NCBI GenBank assembly: GCA_964035775.1
Contig: OZ038313.1
Coordinates: 4,355,408 to 4,419,407 of the forward strand
DNA: 64,000 bases
Reading direction: 5' to 3'
Origin: Osedax frankpressi
Lineage: Eukaryota > Annelida > Polychaeta > Sabellida > Siboglinidae
In this document: piece after piece, positions 31,201 through 40,034 of the stretch
Numbering within the stretch: position 1 is the stretch's first letter
Layout of the letters: each line of letters opens with the position of its first letter
Notes under the pieces: generated by a model
Told to the model about the DNA's origin: nothing
Seen by the model: the letters and a program-made list of their open reading frames with translations, nothing else
The model's database searches: none
Position numbers and translations under genes: made by a program

Positions 31201-34200
31201 GGGGTGCAATGGGGGGGGGGGGTAATGGGGGTGTAATGGGGGTGTAATGGGGGAGTAAAGGGGGAGTAAAGGGGGAGTAAAGGGGGTGTAATGGGGGAGT
31301 AAAGGGGGAGTAAAGGGGGAGTAATGGGGGTGCAATGGGGGTGTAATGGGGGTGTAATGGGGGAGTAAAGGGGGTGTAATGGGGGAGTAAAGGGGGTGTA
31401 ATGGGGGTGTAATGGGGGGGGGGGGTAATGGGGGAGTAATGGGGTTTAGTGTGAGGTTTATAGTGAGGTGTGTTGTAGTGTGTAGTGAGGGTGTAGATAT
31501 GGTGTAGAGAGGGAGTAGTGAGGGTGTAGTGAGACTATTGAGAGGGTGTAATGAGGGTGTAGTGAAGGTGTAATGAGACTATAGTGAGGGTATAGTGAGA
31601 CTATTGAGAGGGTGTAGTGAGACTATTGAGAGGGTGTAGTGAGGGTGTAGAGAGGGTGTAATGAAACTGTAGTGAGGGTGTTGGGAGAGTGTTGTGAGGG
31701 TGTAGTGAGGGTGTAGTGAGGGTGTAGTAATGGTGTAGTAAAGGTGTAGCGAGGATGTAGTGAAGGTGTAGTGAGTGTGTAGTGAGGGTATAGCGAGGAT
31801 GTAGTGAGGATGTAGTGAGGGTGTAGTAAGAGTGTAGTGAGAGTGTAGAGAGTGTATTGAGAGTGTAGTGAGGATGTAGTGAGGATGTAGTGAGGGTGTA
31901 GTGAGGATGTAGTGAGTGTGTAGTGAAGGTGTAGAGAGGATGTAGTGAGGATGTAGTGAGGGTGTAGTAATGATGTAGTGAGTGTGTAGTGAGTGTGTAG
32001 TGAGTGTGTAGTGAGGGTGTAGTGAGGGTGTAGTAATGGTGTAGTGAGGGTGTAGTGAGGGTGTAGTGAGAGTGTAGTGAGGGTGTAGTAATGGTGTAGT
32101 GAGGGTGTAGCGAGGATGTAGTGAGGTATATTCAGGGTGATTTATGTATTATATTAATTAATTTTACATTTTATATCATATTTTTTATTTATAATAAATT
32201 TATTCATTAATTATTTATTATTAACTATATCAATTAATTTCTCATCAATTTATTAATATTTAAACCTTTTCATCATACAATTTATTAATTTCTCATTCTT
32301 TCACCTTTATATAACTAATTAGTGATAAGTTGTTCCCTGCCCTTGGGTTTGGAGCTAAACTACCCCCAACTAACGAAGTCAGCCATGAGTTCTTTATGGC
32401 TAGTACTTATCTGTTAACAATAGAAATATTTAAATCTATCTATAACAATTAATAATCTATATTTATTAATCTAATGTCAGTTATTGAAAATATTAATTAA
32501 TTGTCATGGCAATAAGTTATATTTAATGTAAACAACTACTTTATATTATTAACTCTACTCATCGCCACAATACTAATTCCCAACAATAACCTCAGAATGG
32601 AGATAGTCAAAACCCATATGTCAGAGGCATTAATGGGGTTATAGAAGCTTACCATCAATCTTTAAATACAGTTACACTATTTGGACCAACAAACTTTGCT
32701 CCTGTGATTAATCATGTTGCAAGGTAGACTGCCTACCTCTCTCCCTCTCTCCCTACCTCCCTCCTTCCCTACCTCCCTTTCTACCTCTCTCCCTCTCTCC
32801 CTACCTTTCTACCTCCCTCCCTCTCTCCCTACCTTTCTACCTCCCTCCCTCTCTCCCTACCTTTCTACCTCCCTCCCTCTCTCCCTACCACCCTCCCTCT
32901 CTTTCTACCTCCCTCCCTCTCTCCCTACCACCCTCCCTCTCTCCCTCCCTCTCTCCCTCCTTCCCTCCCTCCCTTTCTACATCCCTCCCTCTCTCCCTAC
33001 CTTTCTACCTCCCTCCCTACCACCCTCCCTCTCTTTCTACCTCCCTCCCTACCTCCCTCCCTCTCTCCCTACCACCCTCCCTTTCTCCCTCCCTCCCTTT
33101 CTCCCTCCCTCCCTTTCTACCACCCTCCCTCTCTTTCTACCTCCCTCCCTTTCCCCCTCCTTCCCTCCCTCCCTTTCTACTTCCCTCCCTCTCTCCCTAC
33201 CACCCTCCCTTTCTTTCTACCTCCCTCCCTTTCTCCCTACCTCCCTCCTTCCCTCCCTCCCTTTCTACCTCCCTCCCTCTCTCCCTCCACCCTCCCTCTC
33301 TTTCTACCTCCCTCCCTCTATCCCTCCCTCTCTTTCTACCTCCCTCCCTCTCTCCCTCCACCCTCCCTCTCTTTTTACCTCCCTCCCTCTCTCCCTACCA
33401 CCCTCCCTCTCTTTCTACCTCCCTCCCTCTCTCCCTCCACCCTCCCTCTCTTTCTACCTCCCTCCCTCTCTCCCTACCACCCTCCCTCTCTTTCTACCTC
33501 CCTCCCTCTCTCCCTCCACCCTCCCTCTCTTTCTACCTCCCTCCCTCTCTCCCTCCCTCTCTTTCTACCTCCCTCCCTCTCTCCCTCCACCCTCCCTCTC
33601 TTTCTACCTCCCTCCCTCTCTCCCTACCACCCTCCCTCTCTTTCTACTGCACTCCCTCACTTCATCCCTTTCTATCTCTATCGCTCTCTTATCTAGGATT
33701 GCCCATTCAAAATTAGGAGGAGATAACTATTTTATTCTTTTAATTCTAACCGATGGCATTATAACTGACATGCCACAAACTACAGAGGCCATTGTTAATG
33801 TTAGCGTACATTAGTTATAGCTACACTACATAGATTCTATATGTATATGTCATAGATAACTGAAGCTTGAGATTAGTTTACATATGTCAACATAGATCTA
33901 CATGTATCATGTTACATCATCATTATTCCACCTAATTGTCTATACATAGCACATGTTTAATTACATCTAAATACAATCCAGGCATCCTCACTTCCCCTTT
34001 CTATTATCATTGTGGGTATTGGTCAAGCAGATTTCACAGGTTAGTTTTTATAGTGTTTATTTTAATTATAATTAATGCAAATTTGTTATCAAATATTTAT
34101 AATTATATTTATCATAATTATTGTATCAACATTCTGCTTTTTATTTAAAAACCATGACTACAATATTGTGATACAAATATATATCAACTAATGGTAAATA

Positions 34201-35323
34201 TATATATAGTCACTTGAACATTACAAACTTATGTGTATTTTAATGTTATTTTTCTAAATATTAATAATGAATTATTACTTAGTTATTTATTTAAGGTGTG
34301 TTATAAATTATTGAAGGTTAATTTAAATTAATTCATTAAATCATGTTTATCTAATTTTAGATTAATTAATTAAATTAAATCATTAGAGAACATTTATACA
34401 AGTTTAGATTAATTAATTAAAATAAATCATTAATTCATTAAAACATGTTTACATAAGTTTTTGATTAATTTAATCAATTAAAATAAATAATTAATTAGAT
34501 TAATTCATTAAACATATGTTTATGTAGGTTTAGATTAATGAATTATATATTTGTTTAATTAATTCAAACAAATCAATTATACTTTATTTACTTCTATATA
34601 TATTATTTAATTAATTGTCTAATATAATAAATTTAGAATTTTTTTGATAATTAAAATATGTACTAATATAATTTATAAATAAGTTTTTCTATATACTGAT
34701 ACAGATTTATTAAAATGGATAATAAACTAATAAAATAAACTATTAAATATGTTATTCTATGTGTCTATTAATTTAGGTATATTTAGTAATCTATAGTTTT
34801 CCCTATAAAATTCAAAGATATATACATATATATTAGATCATATGTATATATTTGAGATCATTATTTGTCTAAAAATATACCAGTTTATATTCAATTAATG
34901 ACTTTTAATATACTCGTTAGATCTTCAATCATAACCAGTCCAGATTAATCTTATTTTAATAGCTATGGATATTCTTGACGGAGATGAAGAAAGGTTGAGC
35001 TCCAGAGGAGTGCAAGCGGAAAGGGATATCGTTCAGGTGACAGACAATAACATCTTATCATAACCAATAAATTAGTGATCAATTCAACATAGGCTTTTTA
35101 ATAACATTCCATAAACAATCTAACCTAGAATATTTACTATACACTACCCCCAATCTGCACCCCTTCTATCCCAACTCTTTCATAGTTTGTTCCATTCCGA
35201 GATTTCATGAAACAAGGCAACTTCTGTCAAAGCCAAGCATCTTTAGCGAAAGCTGTATTATCAGAAATACCTGATCAATTCCTCTCCTACATGAAATCAC
35301 ACAATATCAAGCCTAGAAAATAA
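706..35323 (+). CDS. Copine, complete 17-exon gene (530 aa)
   Basis: Copines are cytosolic proteins that bind phospholipid membranes in response to calcium through two C2 domains and recruit partners through a vWA-like domain. Exons: 706-752, 8458-8545, 9489-9592, 10664-10703, 15546-15619, 15824-15991, 16233-16337, 16414-16455, 16549-16681, 28449-28510, 31042-31194, 32323-32398, 32596-32723, 33697-33799, 33982-34039, 34963-35036, 35186-35323. All junction phases agree, giving 531 codons with stop; family members are near 540 aa. C2A is about residues 7-120 (VEISISCK then [42 protein letters not shown]). C2B is about 125-265 ([32 protein letters not shown]). The vWA domain is about 288-515, with MIDAS residues D298, T300, S302 (VDFTASNG) and D426 (LTDG), plus [14 protein letters not shown] and the end [10 protein letters not shown]. 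The start is the first ATG giving the usual short leader. Sixteen introns are proposed, one of them GC-AG. Which copine paralogue this is cannot be told. Confidence 0.93.
753..3039. other. Copine intron 1, first part: AT-rich, nothing coding seen
   Basis: This is unique AT-rich sequence after the exon 1 donor (TGCAA then GTACGT). No exon, RNA gene or mobile element was recognised. The only distinctive structure is the GC-richer inverted repeat cluster at about 1388-1480. Confidence 0.5.
1392..1410. repeat. Perfect inverted repeat with one-base spacer
   Basis: TAGTGGTAG, one G, then CTACCACTA: arms of 9 bp that pair exactly. Further copies of CTACCACTATA and GGTAG follow up to about 1480, so a larger cruciform or a small palindromic element end is possible. 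No transposase is nearby. Confidence 0.6.
3045..3128. repeat. (TA)n, (AAT)n and (TGAT)n microsatellites at the LINE 3' end
   Basis: Alternating TA, then AAT repeats, then about four TGAT units directly next to the antisense LINE. Read on the LINE strand this is a (CAAT)n tail followed by (ATT)n. Short tandem 3' tails of this kind are typical of CR1/L2-group LINEs. Confidence 0.75.
5771..5820. repeat. 11-bp minisatellite GTGCCTGGTGG in the LINE
   Basis: About four to five copies just before the endonuclease region of the antisense LINE. On the LINE strand the frame stays open and encodes a short [10 protein letters not shown]-type repeat. Confidence 0.85.
5990..6540. repeat. 18-bp minisatellite (AGTCAGGGTGTAGAGGTT), about 30 copies
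   Basis: Units alternate between AGTCAGGG and AGTCCTGG forms of an 18-bp repeat. Because 18 is divisible by 3, the minus strand stays open (5952-6650) and reads as [12 protein letters not shown] hexapeptides. It sits within the 5' part of the antisense LINE. The ORF is most likely a by-product of the repeat. Confidence 0.9.
6861..8457. other. Copine intron 1, last part: AT-rich, nothing coding seen
   Basis: AT-rich unique sequence with a short (AAT)n tract near 6940-6960 and a small palindrome (AACCTAT...ATAGGTT) near 8010. No exon was recognised before the acceptor at 8457. Confidence 0.5.
9257..9421 (+). CDS. Possible small secreted-protein ORF inside copine intron 2
   Basis: This is a 54-codon ORF beginning [14 protein letters not shown], a signal-peptide-like hydrophobic start. 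It is followed by a CNEC motif and one more cysteine near the end, and stops at TAG 9419-9421. It lies in a stretch (about 9190-9480) visibly less AT-rich than the surrounding intron, on the same strand as copine. No family is recognised, the cysteine spacing does not match the two secreted genes at 38.6-40.3 kb, and no introns or poly(A) signal are assigned. It may be a nested gene, one exon of a longer gene, or chance. Confidence 0.2.
   Translation: MLSVLILLCYSNCKLTNTFKCNECVHDNYVSLTTRALLVYLRVVEYTDDDCITS
9593..10545 (+). repeat. GT-rich minisatellite filling copine intron 3 from its first base
   Basis: The basic unit is about 24 bp (GTAATGGGTAGTATAAGT then AGTGAT), mostly paired into 48-bp dimers with a GTAATGAGTAGTGTAAGT partner. 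The right half has looser units. The array begins at the 5' splice site itself: the donor GTTAGTAGTGATGTAATG is a repeat unit. Many units contain GTAAGT, the ideal donor core. Open frames of 191 and 161 codons here ([16 protein letters not shown]) are products of the 24-bp period, not genes. Confidence 0.92.
10785..12082 (+). repeat. 11-bp minisatellite (CTCACTACACT/C) in copine intron 4, left block
   Basis: About 118 tandem copies of an 11-bp unit, with C/T variation at one position. A variant-marked block (CTAGACCCTCACGAC ... CAGTACACT ... CTAGACCCTGACTAC) recurs at about 10951, 11468 and 11710. The spacings of 517 and 242 bp are 47 and 22 units. The array therefore grew by duplicating long blocks, not only single units. 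Confidence 0.95.
12083..12150. repeat. AT-rich short tandem region at the LINE 5' junction
   Basis: Repeats of TACTATATA and CTAATACTATATATGACA separate the 11-bp array from the truncated LINE. They may be remnants of the insertion junction. Confidence 0.5.
12150..14435 (+). mobile_element. 5'-truncated CR1/L2-like LINE inserted in the 11-bp array
   Basis: The element is in sense orientation in copine intron 4. The end of the endonuclease domain is present ([13 protein letters not shown], then [15 protein letters not shown], to 12712). The linker and reverse transcriptase follow (13044-14216): [43 protein letters not shown] at 13590-13619 and YADDTQIY at 13689. The frame shifts near 12705 and a stop lies at 12873-12875, so it is inactive. 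From 13044 the RT frame is open for 390 codons, so it is younger than the antisense LINE in intron 1. The N-terminal half of the endonuclease and any ORF1 are missing, as expected from incomplete reverse transcription. It ends in a (CA)n tail at about 14405-14435. Confidence 0.88.
14436..15436 (+). repeat. 11-bp minisatellite in copine intron 4, right block
   Basis: The same CTCACTACACC unit as the block at 10785-12082, about 90 copies with more variants (CTTCACTAAACT, CAATTCACTCT). It is the continuation of one ancestral array split by the LINE, followed by separate divergence or growth. Confidence 0.93.
16021..16150 (+). repeat. 28-bp hairpin-forming minisatellite in copine intron 6
   Basis: About four to five copies of a roughly 28-bp unit containing CTCCCTTTCCCCGAGGGAG. 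The ends CTCCC and GGGAG pair, so each unit can fold into a small hairpin. It forms most of the 241-bp intron, in front of the exon 7 acceptor at 16232. Confidence 0.85.
16682..17096. other. Start of copine intron 9, nothing coding seen
   Basis: AT-rich sequence with short CACAC and CTCACA motifs between the exon 9 donor and the 22-bp satellite. No gene or RNA was recognised. Confidence 0.5.
17097..28064 (+). repeat. 22-bp satellite, about 11 kb, in copine intron 9
   Basis: The unit is TATACACTATTACACACTGC followed by TA, roughly 500 copies, with variants ending in ACTA, ACAGC or TCACTGC and frequent extra CACTATTACA half units. No unit has a stop in any forward frame, so open frames of 1358, 1961 and 2963 codons arise; they have no coding meaning. 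Long block duplications are visible. Marks such as GCTATGTACAC (22241/24311), TTTACAACTG (23481/25551), GCTAATACAC (23799/25869) and CACAGTTATA (24001/26071) all recur at exactly 2070 bp. Another block of about 1.24 kb links 21005 with 22241. Confidence 0.96.
28065..28448. other. End of copine intron 9 with (CA)n microsatellite
   Basis: Unique AT-rich sequence, then (CA)n at about 28247-28280, then the stretch leading to the acceptor CTGTACAG at 28448. There is no other feature. Confidence 0.6.
28526..30560 (+). repeat. Polypyrimidine minisatellite in copine intron 10
   Basis: Tandem CCCTCTCTCCCTCCTTCTCA-type units of about 19-21 bp, shifting to CTCTCCCTCCTACTCACCTT units after about 29290. 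It starts within 20 bases of the exon 10 donor and is almost pure C and T on the coding strand. The Pro/Ser/Leu-rich open frames across it (for example 28374-29591) are repeat artefacts. Confidence 0.93.
30545..31041 (+). repeat. Three extra copies of the start of copine exon 11 with its acceptor
   Basis: A segment made of the acceptor (CACCCTCACTACAG) and the first 63 bases of exon 11 occurs with exon starts at 30570, 30680 and 30797, before the true exon at 31042. The copied part encodes [16 protein letters not shown] and VPSLS, including the MIDAS residues. Each copy falls back into pyrimidine repeat with no donor and without the rest of the exon. Spacings are 110, 117 and 245 bp. The copied 63 bases appear identical to the real exon, so the duplication is recent or homogenised. 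Confidence 0.93.
31195..31445 (+). repeat. G-rich 11-bp minisatellite starting at the copine exon 11 donor
   Basis: Units GTAATGGGGGT and GAGTAAAGGGG, about 22 copies, with two uninterrupted runs of about 12 G. The splice donor GTAATGGGGG is the first unit. The closely spaced G-runs could form G-quadruplexes on the coding strand and in the pre-mRNA. Confidence 0.92.
31446..32130 (+). repeat. 11-bp minisatellite (GTAGTGAGGGT) in copine intron 11
   Basis: About 60 copies. The unit is the reverse complement of the CTCACTACACC unit in intron 4 of the same gene, so the two arrays are complementary in the transcript. Confidence 0.93.
32735..33690 (+). repeat. Polypyrimidine minisatellite filling copine intron 13
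   Basis: CCCTCCCTCTCTTTCTACCT-type units of about 20-30 bp from 12 bases after the exon 13 donor up to the exon 14 acceptor (CTCTCTTATCTAG). The coding strand is nearly free of G. The 366-codon open frame from 32714 is mostly this repeat and ends by reading through exon 14, so it is not a separate gene. Confidence 0.92.
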
Positions 35324-35453
35324 TGATGTCCCAGTGAATAGACAAGATATTAAGCCTTTATCAAATACCATATTATAAATATTATATATTTATATTATTA
35401 ATGTTTTCAAATATATAAATTATTCATTTATTCGAGTCTTTTTCACAAATTAT

Positions 35454-35459
35454 AATAAA
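35454..35459 (+). promoter_or_regulatory. Candidate copine poly(A) signal AATAAA
   Basis: AATAAA 130 bp after the copine stop codon, in the short gap to the convergent ALG10 gene. In such AT-rich DNA the hexamer is also expected by chance. Confidence 0.4.
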
Positions 35460-35522
35460 TAACATATTCCATTATAGTTTCTACGCTATAAATAAATAAT
35501 AGTTTTTAAAGTTATTTATTGT

Positions 35523-37659
35523 TTACCACATGAATCTTTGAAGGTCGTCGTTGTTAGACCATTTGAAAGGTCGATACAAGAACAGATACAATGTGGCAAT
35601 ATTCACAATGCAGTTTACGATGATTTCGCAGATGTGATGAATAGTTTTACAGTTGGAGTTTAACTTGTAAATGAGGAAGGGAATGATAAAATACCTCGGC
35701 TCAATTAGCGGAGCTGGTACGCAAGACAACGCTACAGACGAAATGAACAGAACTGTCCAGGGGCGACCTCGCGTCAGCGATCCGACAAGCGCAGAGATAA
35801 CGTACGCGTAGACAGGAAGTAGTGCGTAGCGTATCGCCCAGTGTCTTTGCATTACTCTACGCCAAACGTAGAATGTAAAATGCCTGTTGTCGGCGAGTAC
35901 GTAACGGTGTACGATTGTGAATTGATTGATCGAGTAGCCACCTAGTGGAAAGGAATGTATTGACGTATCTAAATAGATCAATGAATAATTACAGCATATA
36001 CCTTGTTTTATTAAACATTTATAATAATTAATAATACAAACCTATTAATAAGAATAAAAAAATTAAATATAACTTCTTTACGATTGACGAAAAGAAAGTT
36101 TTGAAGTGCTGTAGAAATAAAAGAAGAGAAAATCCTGCAACGTAAACTGGAAAATAAAATATTTGCACGGCGTGAAAACTTGCGGAATGATCTTGTTTAG
36201 CTCCTAAAGAACATGTGGATTACATGAATTGTTAAGCAATTGGAGTTGATATATATTACAGTTAATGCAACACTTACCAACTACTATTGAACCATTAACA
36301 GCGACAAAAATTATGAACCCGATTCCTACAACCAAATATGGACTTCCTATGTTCATTATGCTTAAAACCAAAGGTTGTATTATGTAATAATGTTTCTTTT
36401 TCAATGTTTTCAACTTATATTTATTCTTAACTGTTAAAAATATATCAATACAGATTGAGTAATAAATGGAATAATAAATAAATAATATAAATATGTTATA
36501 TTGCTGAAATGAACCTAACATCTGTAAATATCGTTCAAAAGTGATTGCATGGCTATAAAAGCAACCCAAATAATATTGGTTTGTCTGCACAAGACTGCAG
36601 CAATGCCAATAAATGATGCTAAGATATGATTGGACGATAATGACAGCCGATAAACGCACAGCACAAGGAAAGTGCTAGCGTAATCCGTGTAGTAGAGGTA
36701 GGCAAAGAAATAGAGAGGAGGGTGTGTGGCTAGAGAAACAGCTTGCAAAAGAATGCTAATTTCAGACTGTAAGTTGAGAATTCATTAAGTTGAATTTAAT
36801 ACATATGTAAATAATAGATGTAGTTATTTAGAAAGTATTATATTAATACAATAATGTGAACATATATAATTTAGGAATATTTATAATTCAACTTACTTTT
36901 TTATCATAGATTTGATACTTTTTTATAATACTGATAATGATAAGGAAAGTCAGTAGAGAGAAAATCTGATTTGTATACCTGAGTATTGACACAGAACATA
37001 ATTCTGCTAATGGTATTGATAGAACATAAGATATTGGTCGCAAAATAGATATAGTCGTTAGATACAATCCAGGTAAAGTTGTTATCATCGGATCCCACTG
37101 TTAAGTATATTTAAACTTAAATTTGAAGGGTGTTAATTTCTTGATTTATTTAAAATAACTAGATAACGTATAGCAATTTCATGTTTATCATATAATCATT
37201 ATTATAATGATTATGCAAAATATTAAGTTACTAATTAATATATTTATTCATTTTAATAATTGATTATGTCATTTTTTATTGTTAATTTCTTCTATTTTTA
37301 TATCTAGTTTATAAAGTTATAAATTGTTTTATTATAATAAATTATTTATCTTAATATTATAGATCAAATACTAAATATAGTTTACTAATATGATTTAATA
37401 TACGATTAAATTAAAATATGATATACATTTTTTTGATATTATATATTATCTTATTATATTAAATTATAATTTTAAAACAAATATTAATATTAAAACATGT
37501 GTAAACATCATTAAAAGATCCATTGCAGAATTTTTGTGCCTGAGGAATATGAAAAATTTCATCCATATAAGGTTTAGGCTGTTCTTTATTAAATAAATCA
37601 TAAATTTTATAATTTGTAATAGCAAATATAGCGAAAAATATAGAAATAACTTTTGTCAT
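35523..37659 (-). CDS. ALG10: ALG10 alpha-1,2-glucosyltransferase, complete six-exon gene (453 aa)
   Basis: ALG10 (yeast Die2) is an ER multi-pass membrane enzyme. It transfers the third, terminal glucose from dolichyl-phosphate glucose to the lipid-linked oligosaccharide before N-glycosylation. Exons in transcription order: 37659-37507, 37097-36897, 36766-36520, 36430-36278, 36203-36042, 35968-35523. Every junction is GT-AG and in phase; the total is 453 codons plus stop, against about 473 aa in human. Family marks: YMDEIFHIPQAQ at 31-42, WDPMITTLPG from 52, LCRQTNIIW in exon 3, VNGSIVVG at the end of exon 4, VLADNRHFTFYVWRR from 329 and the C-terminus DDLQRFMW. Hydrophobic segments run throughout. 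The 89-bp intron between exons 3 and 4 explains an apparent frame change there. Possible poly(A) signal: AATAAA on the minus strand at 35520-35515. No damage is seen. Confidence 0.95.
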
Positions 37660-38624
37660 TTTTAAAATTTTATTTTATTATTTACAACTTGGCAGATATT
37701 TTTTACAACAATTTTCTTAATATAAATATTTATTATTCATTTATTGATATACAATTTAATATTATACGCTACTTTCACTATTATTAATACTTAGTCAAAT
37801 AACAAAATAATCATAGTTTATAATGTATTGAATTTAAAATCAAAAGCTTACATATATATGATGTGATAAATTAACTTAATGTGATATTATTAATTATTCT
37901 AATATTACTTAATAACGAGTACTAATAATTATACTACGTTGTTCGATATAGATTAAATATAACAGTTATCATTGTATCATACATAGTTAAGAGATTATTA
38001 AATATTATATATGGTTCATTAATAATTTGTAATTATATGATAAGACTAAAGGGTTATAAATTATAATAGTTTATACTAAACAGTTATAAAATTGATCTAG
38101 TTTTTAAGTATTTCAATAATTTTAAGTTAAATGCAATATTTTATAGTTTATATTATATATATATATAGTTTATGTTTTATCTGTATTATTAATTTATTAA
38201 AACCACATTTAAAAATATTGTGTATTATTAAATACTATTAATTAATATTAATATTACCTAATCAATATATTAATATTATCAATTAAGATGCAAGCGATCA
38301 CAATTCTGAAATAATGATAAAACATTGAGATACATATTATAAAATATTTATGTATCTTGGATCAAGATTCGTGATCCATTCATCGGAATTAGAAATCGAG
38401 AACTAGTTTTTTATAATATTATGATGTCGTCATTAGAAAGAATTAAGTTTAGTATTTGAACACCGCATTATTCATTGTTTAAATTAGAGGTAATCGTGCC
38501 TGTTAGTACTATTTGAATAGCACTTCAAGTTCGCCATCTATTTCATTCTAATACTTATCATAATACAAATAGTAGTCGTTATATTAGTTGAGTAAACTCT
38601 TAGTATAGAATTATTTATTTCAAT
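37660..38624. other. Divergent intergenic region between ALG10 and secreted gene copy 1
   Basis: AT-rich and without a recognisable gene. It must hold the promoters of both flanking genes, which are transcribed away from each other. No specific site was assigned. Confidence 0.5.
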
Positions 38625-38998
38625 ATGCAGAGATTTTTAATTTATATACTATTTGTAATTTTGATTGTAAATTGCAATTCTAAAGTTACGTCACAAACCA
38701 AGAGGGGCACTATTACGTATAATCGGGTTATTATGAAATGTTATGTTAAATTAAGTATTCATTAATCAAAATTATAACCTGAATTCAATATGCATGTGAG
38801 TTAACAACTTATAATGCATTAACACAGATGAACGAATTGCGGGTATGTAAACAAATGTGTTTAGAAAGCAGTTACTCATGTGCTGCGAATTTATATAGAG
38901 CCAACTTTCCGAGTCTGAAGTTAGAAAAGAGTTTGCAGTTCTGCAAGTCAAACAAATATGAATGTATTATTAATTGCAAAGAAAGTTATCTTTACTAG
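38625..38998 (+). CDS. Small secreted six-cysteine protein, two exons, copy 1 (90 aa)
   Basis: I do not recognise a named family. Exon 1 is 38625-38726 (34 codons) and encodes a signal peptide (MQRFLIYILFVILIVNC and a short polar stretch). A 101-bp intron follows in phase 0. Exon 2 is 38828-38998 (56 codons and stop TAG). The mature part has cysteines spaced C-x3-C-x6-C-x20-C-x6-C-x3-C, for example VCKQMC near the start and ECIINC near the end. The mirror-image spacing of two CxxxC pairs suggests a disulfide-linked helical hairpin; that is inference. The copy 1.1 kb downstream has the same exon-1 length, intron phase and cysteine pattern, which is the main support for both being real genes. 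A poly(A) signal AATAAA lies at 39102-39107. The gene is divergent from ALG10, with about 965 bp between the starts. Confidence 0.72.
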
Positions 38999-39713
38999 CA
39001 GAAATATCGAAATAAGCGAATAATTTTGCAACATATCCCCTTTATTTTTAAAAGTGTAATGATTACTCATCTATTTTCAGATATATACAATTTATGTAAT
39101 TAATAAAATATTATTTAATACATATGTTTTGAGAATTTAATTTATAATCCTAGATATAATTATATTTATAAAGAATAATATAACATCAACTTAACTACTT
39201 CCCAGTAAGATAAAGTATAATATAAATATTGTTAGTTTAAAAATAGTTTTGATACCTAGGTATTAGATAGTTAGTTATATAGTTATATAATTTTCATGAT
39301 AACGTTGAACGAGTTAGCTAAACAAGAATATAATTTTAATTCAACCATGCACTTTATTGAATGTTTATTGAACATACGTTTACTGTATAAACAAATATAT
39401 CTACCTGGATTAGGTAGGCATATAGGATAATAGTCACCATATACATTTATATTATATTTGGAGATTATTTTGTATATAGTATTTATTTTAACGTGAAAAT
39501 AAATGTATTTATTAATGTGTTTTTACCAAAAATAGAATGGTACGCTTTAAAATTGCCTATAAGTGTCATACGTTATATAATACTTCAAATAAATCATTAT
39601 ATTGACACATCACTTCACATTTTAGAAAAGACACAGTTATATTATTTACTTCATTTGATAAGTTCATTTTAGCCCTTAACGTTAAGCAAACAATACTAAA
39701 TAATCCTCTGATA

Positions 39714-39904
39714 ATGAATACATATATGTTAATATCGTTTTACATTGTATTTATTATAACCACACATCAAATAAATTCTGAATCTATCGTCGGCAGGATA
39801 GTCGATAAATATAAGGTTATAATTTGTAATGAAAGAGATTTATTGAGAACGAGAGAAAAATAGATAGATATAAAGAGTGAAAGAGTGAAGTAGAGAGAGT
39901 GATC

Positions 39905-39957
<53 letters not shown>

Positions 39958-40000
39958 ATATATAGTTAAAGATAATTAATATAAATAGAGAAATAATAAT

Positions 40001-40034
<34 letters not shown>

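Noticed and set aside
36204-36659. Apparent frameshift in ALG10 between overlapping minus-strand frames
   Set aside because: An 89-bp intron with GT donor (GTTAGG) and acceptor TTTTTAACAG restores the frame, so the gene is intact.
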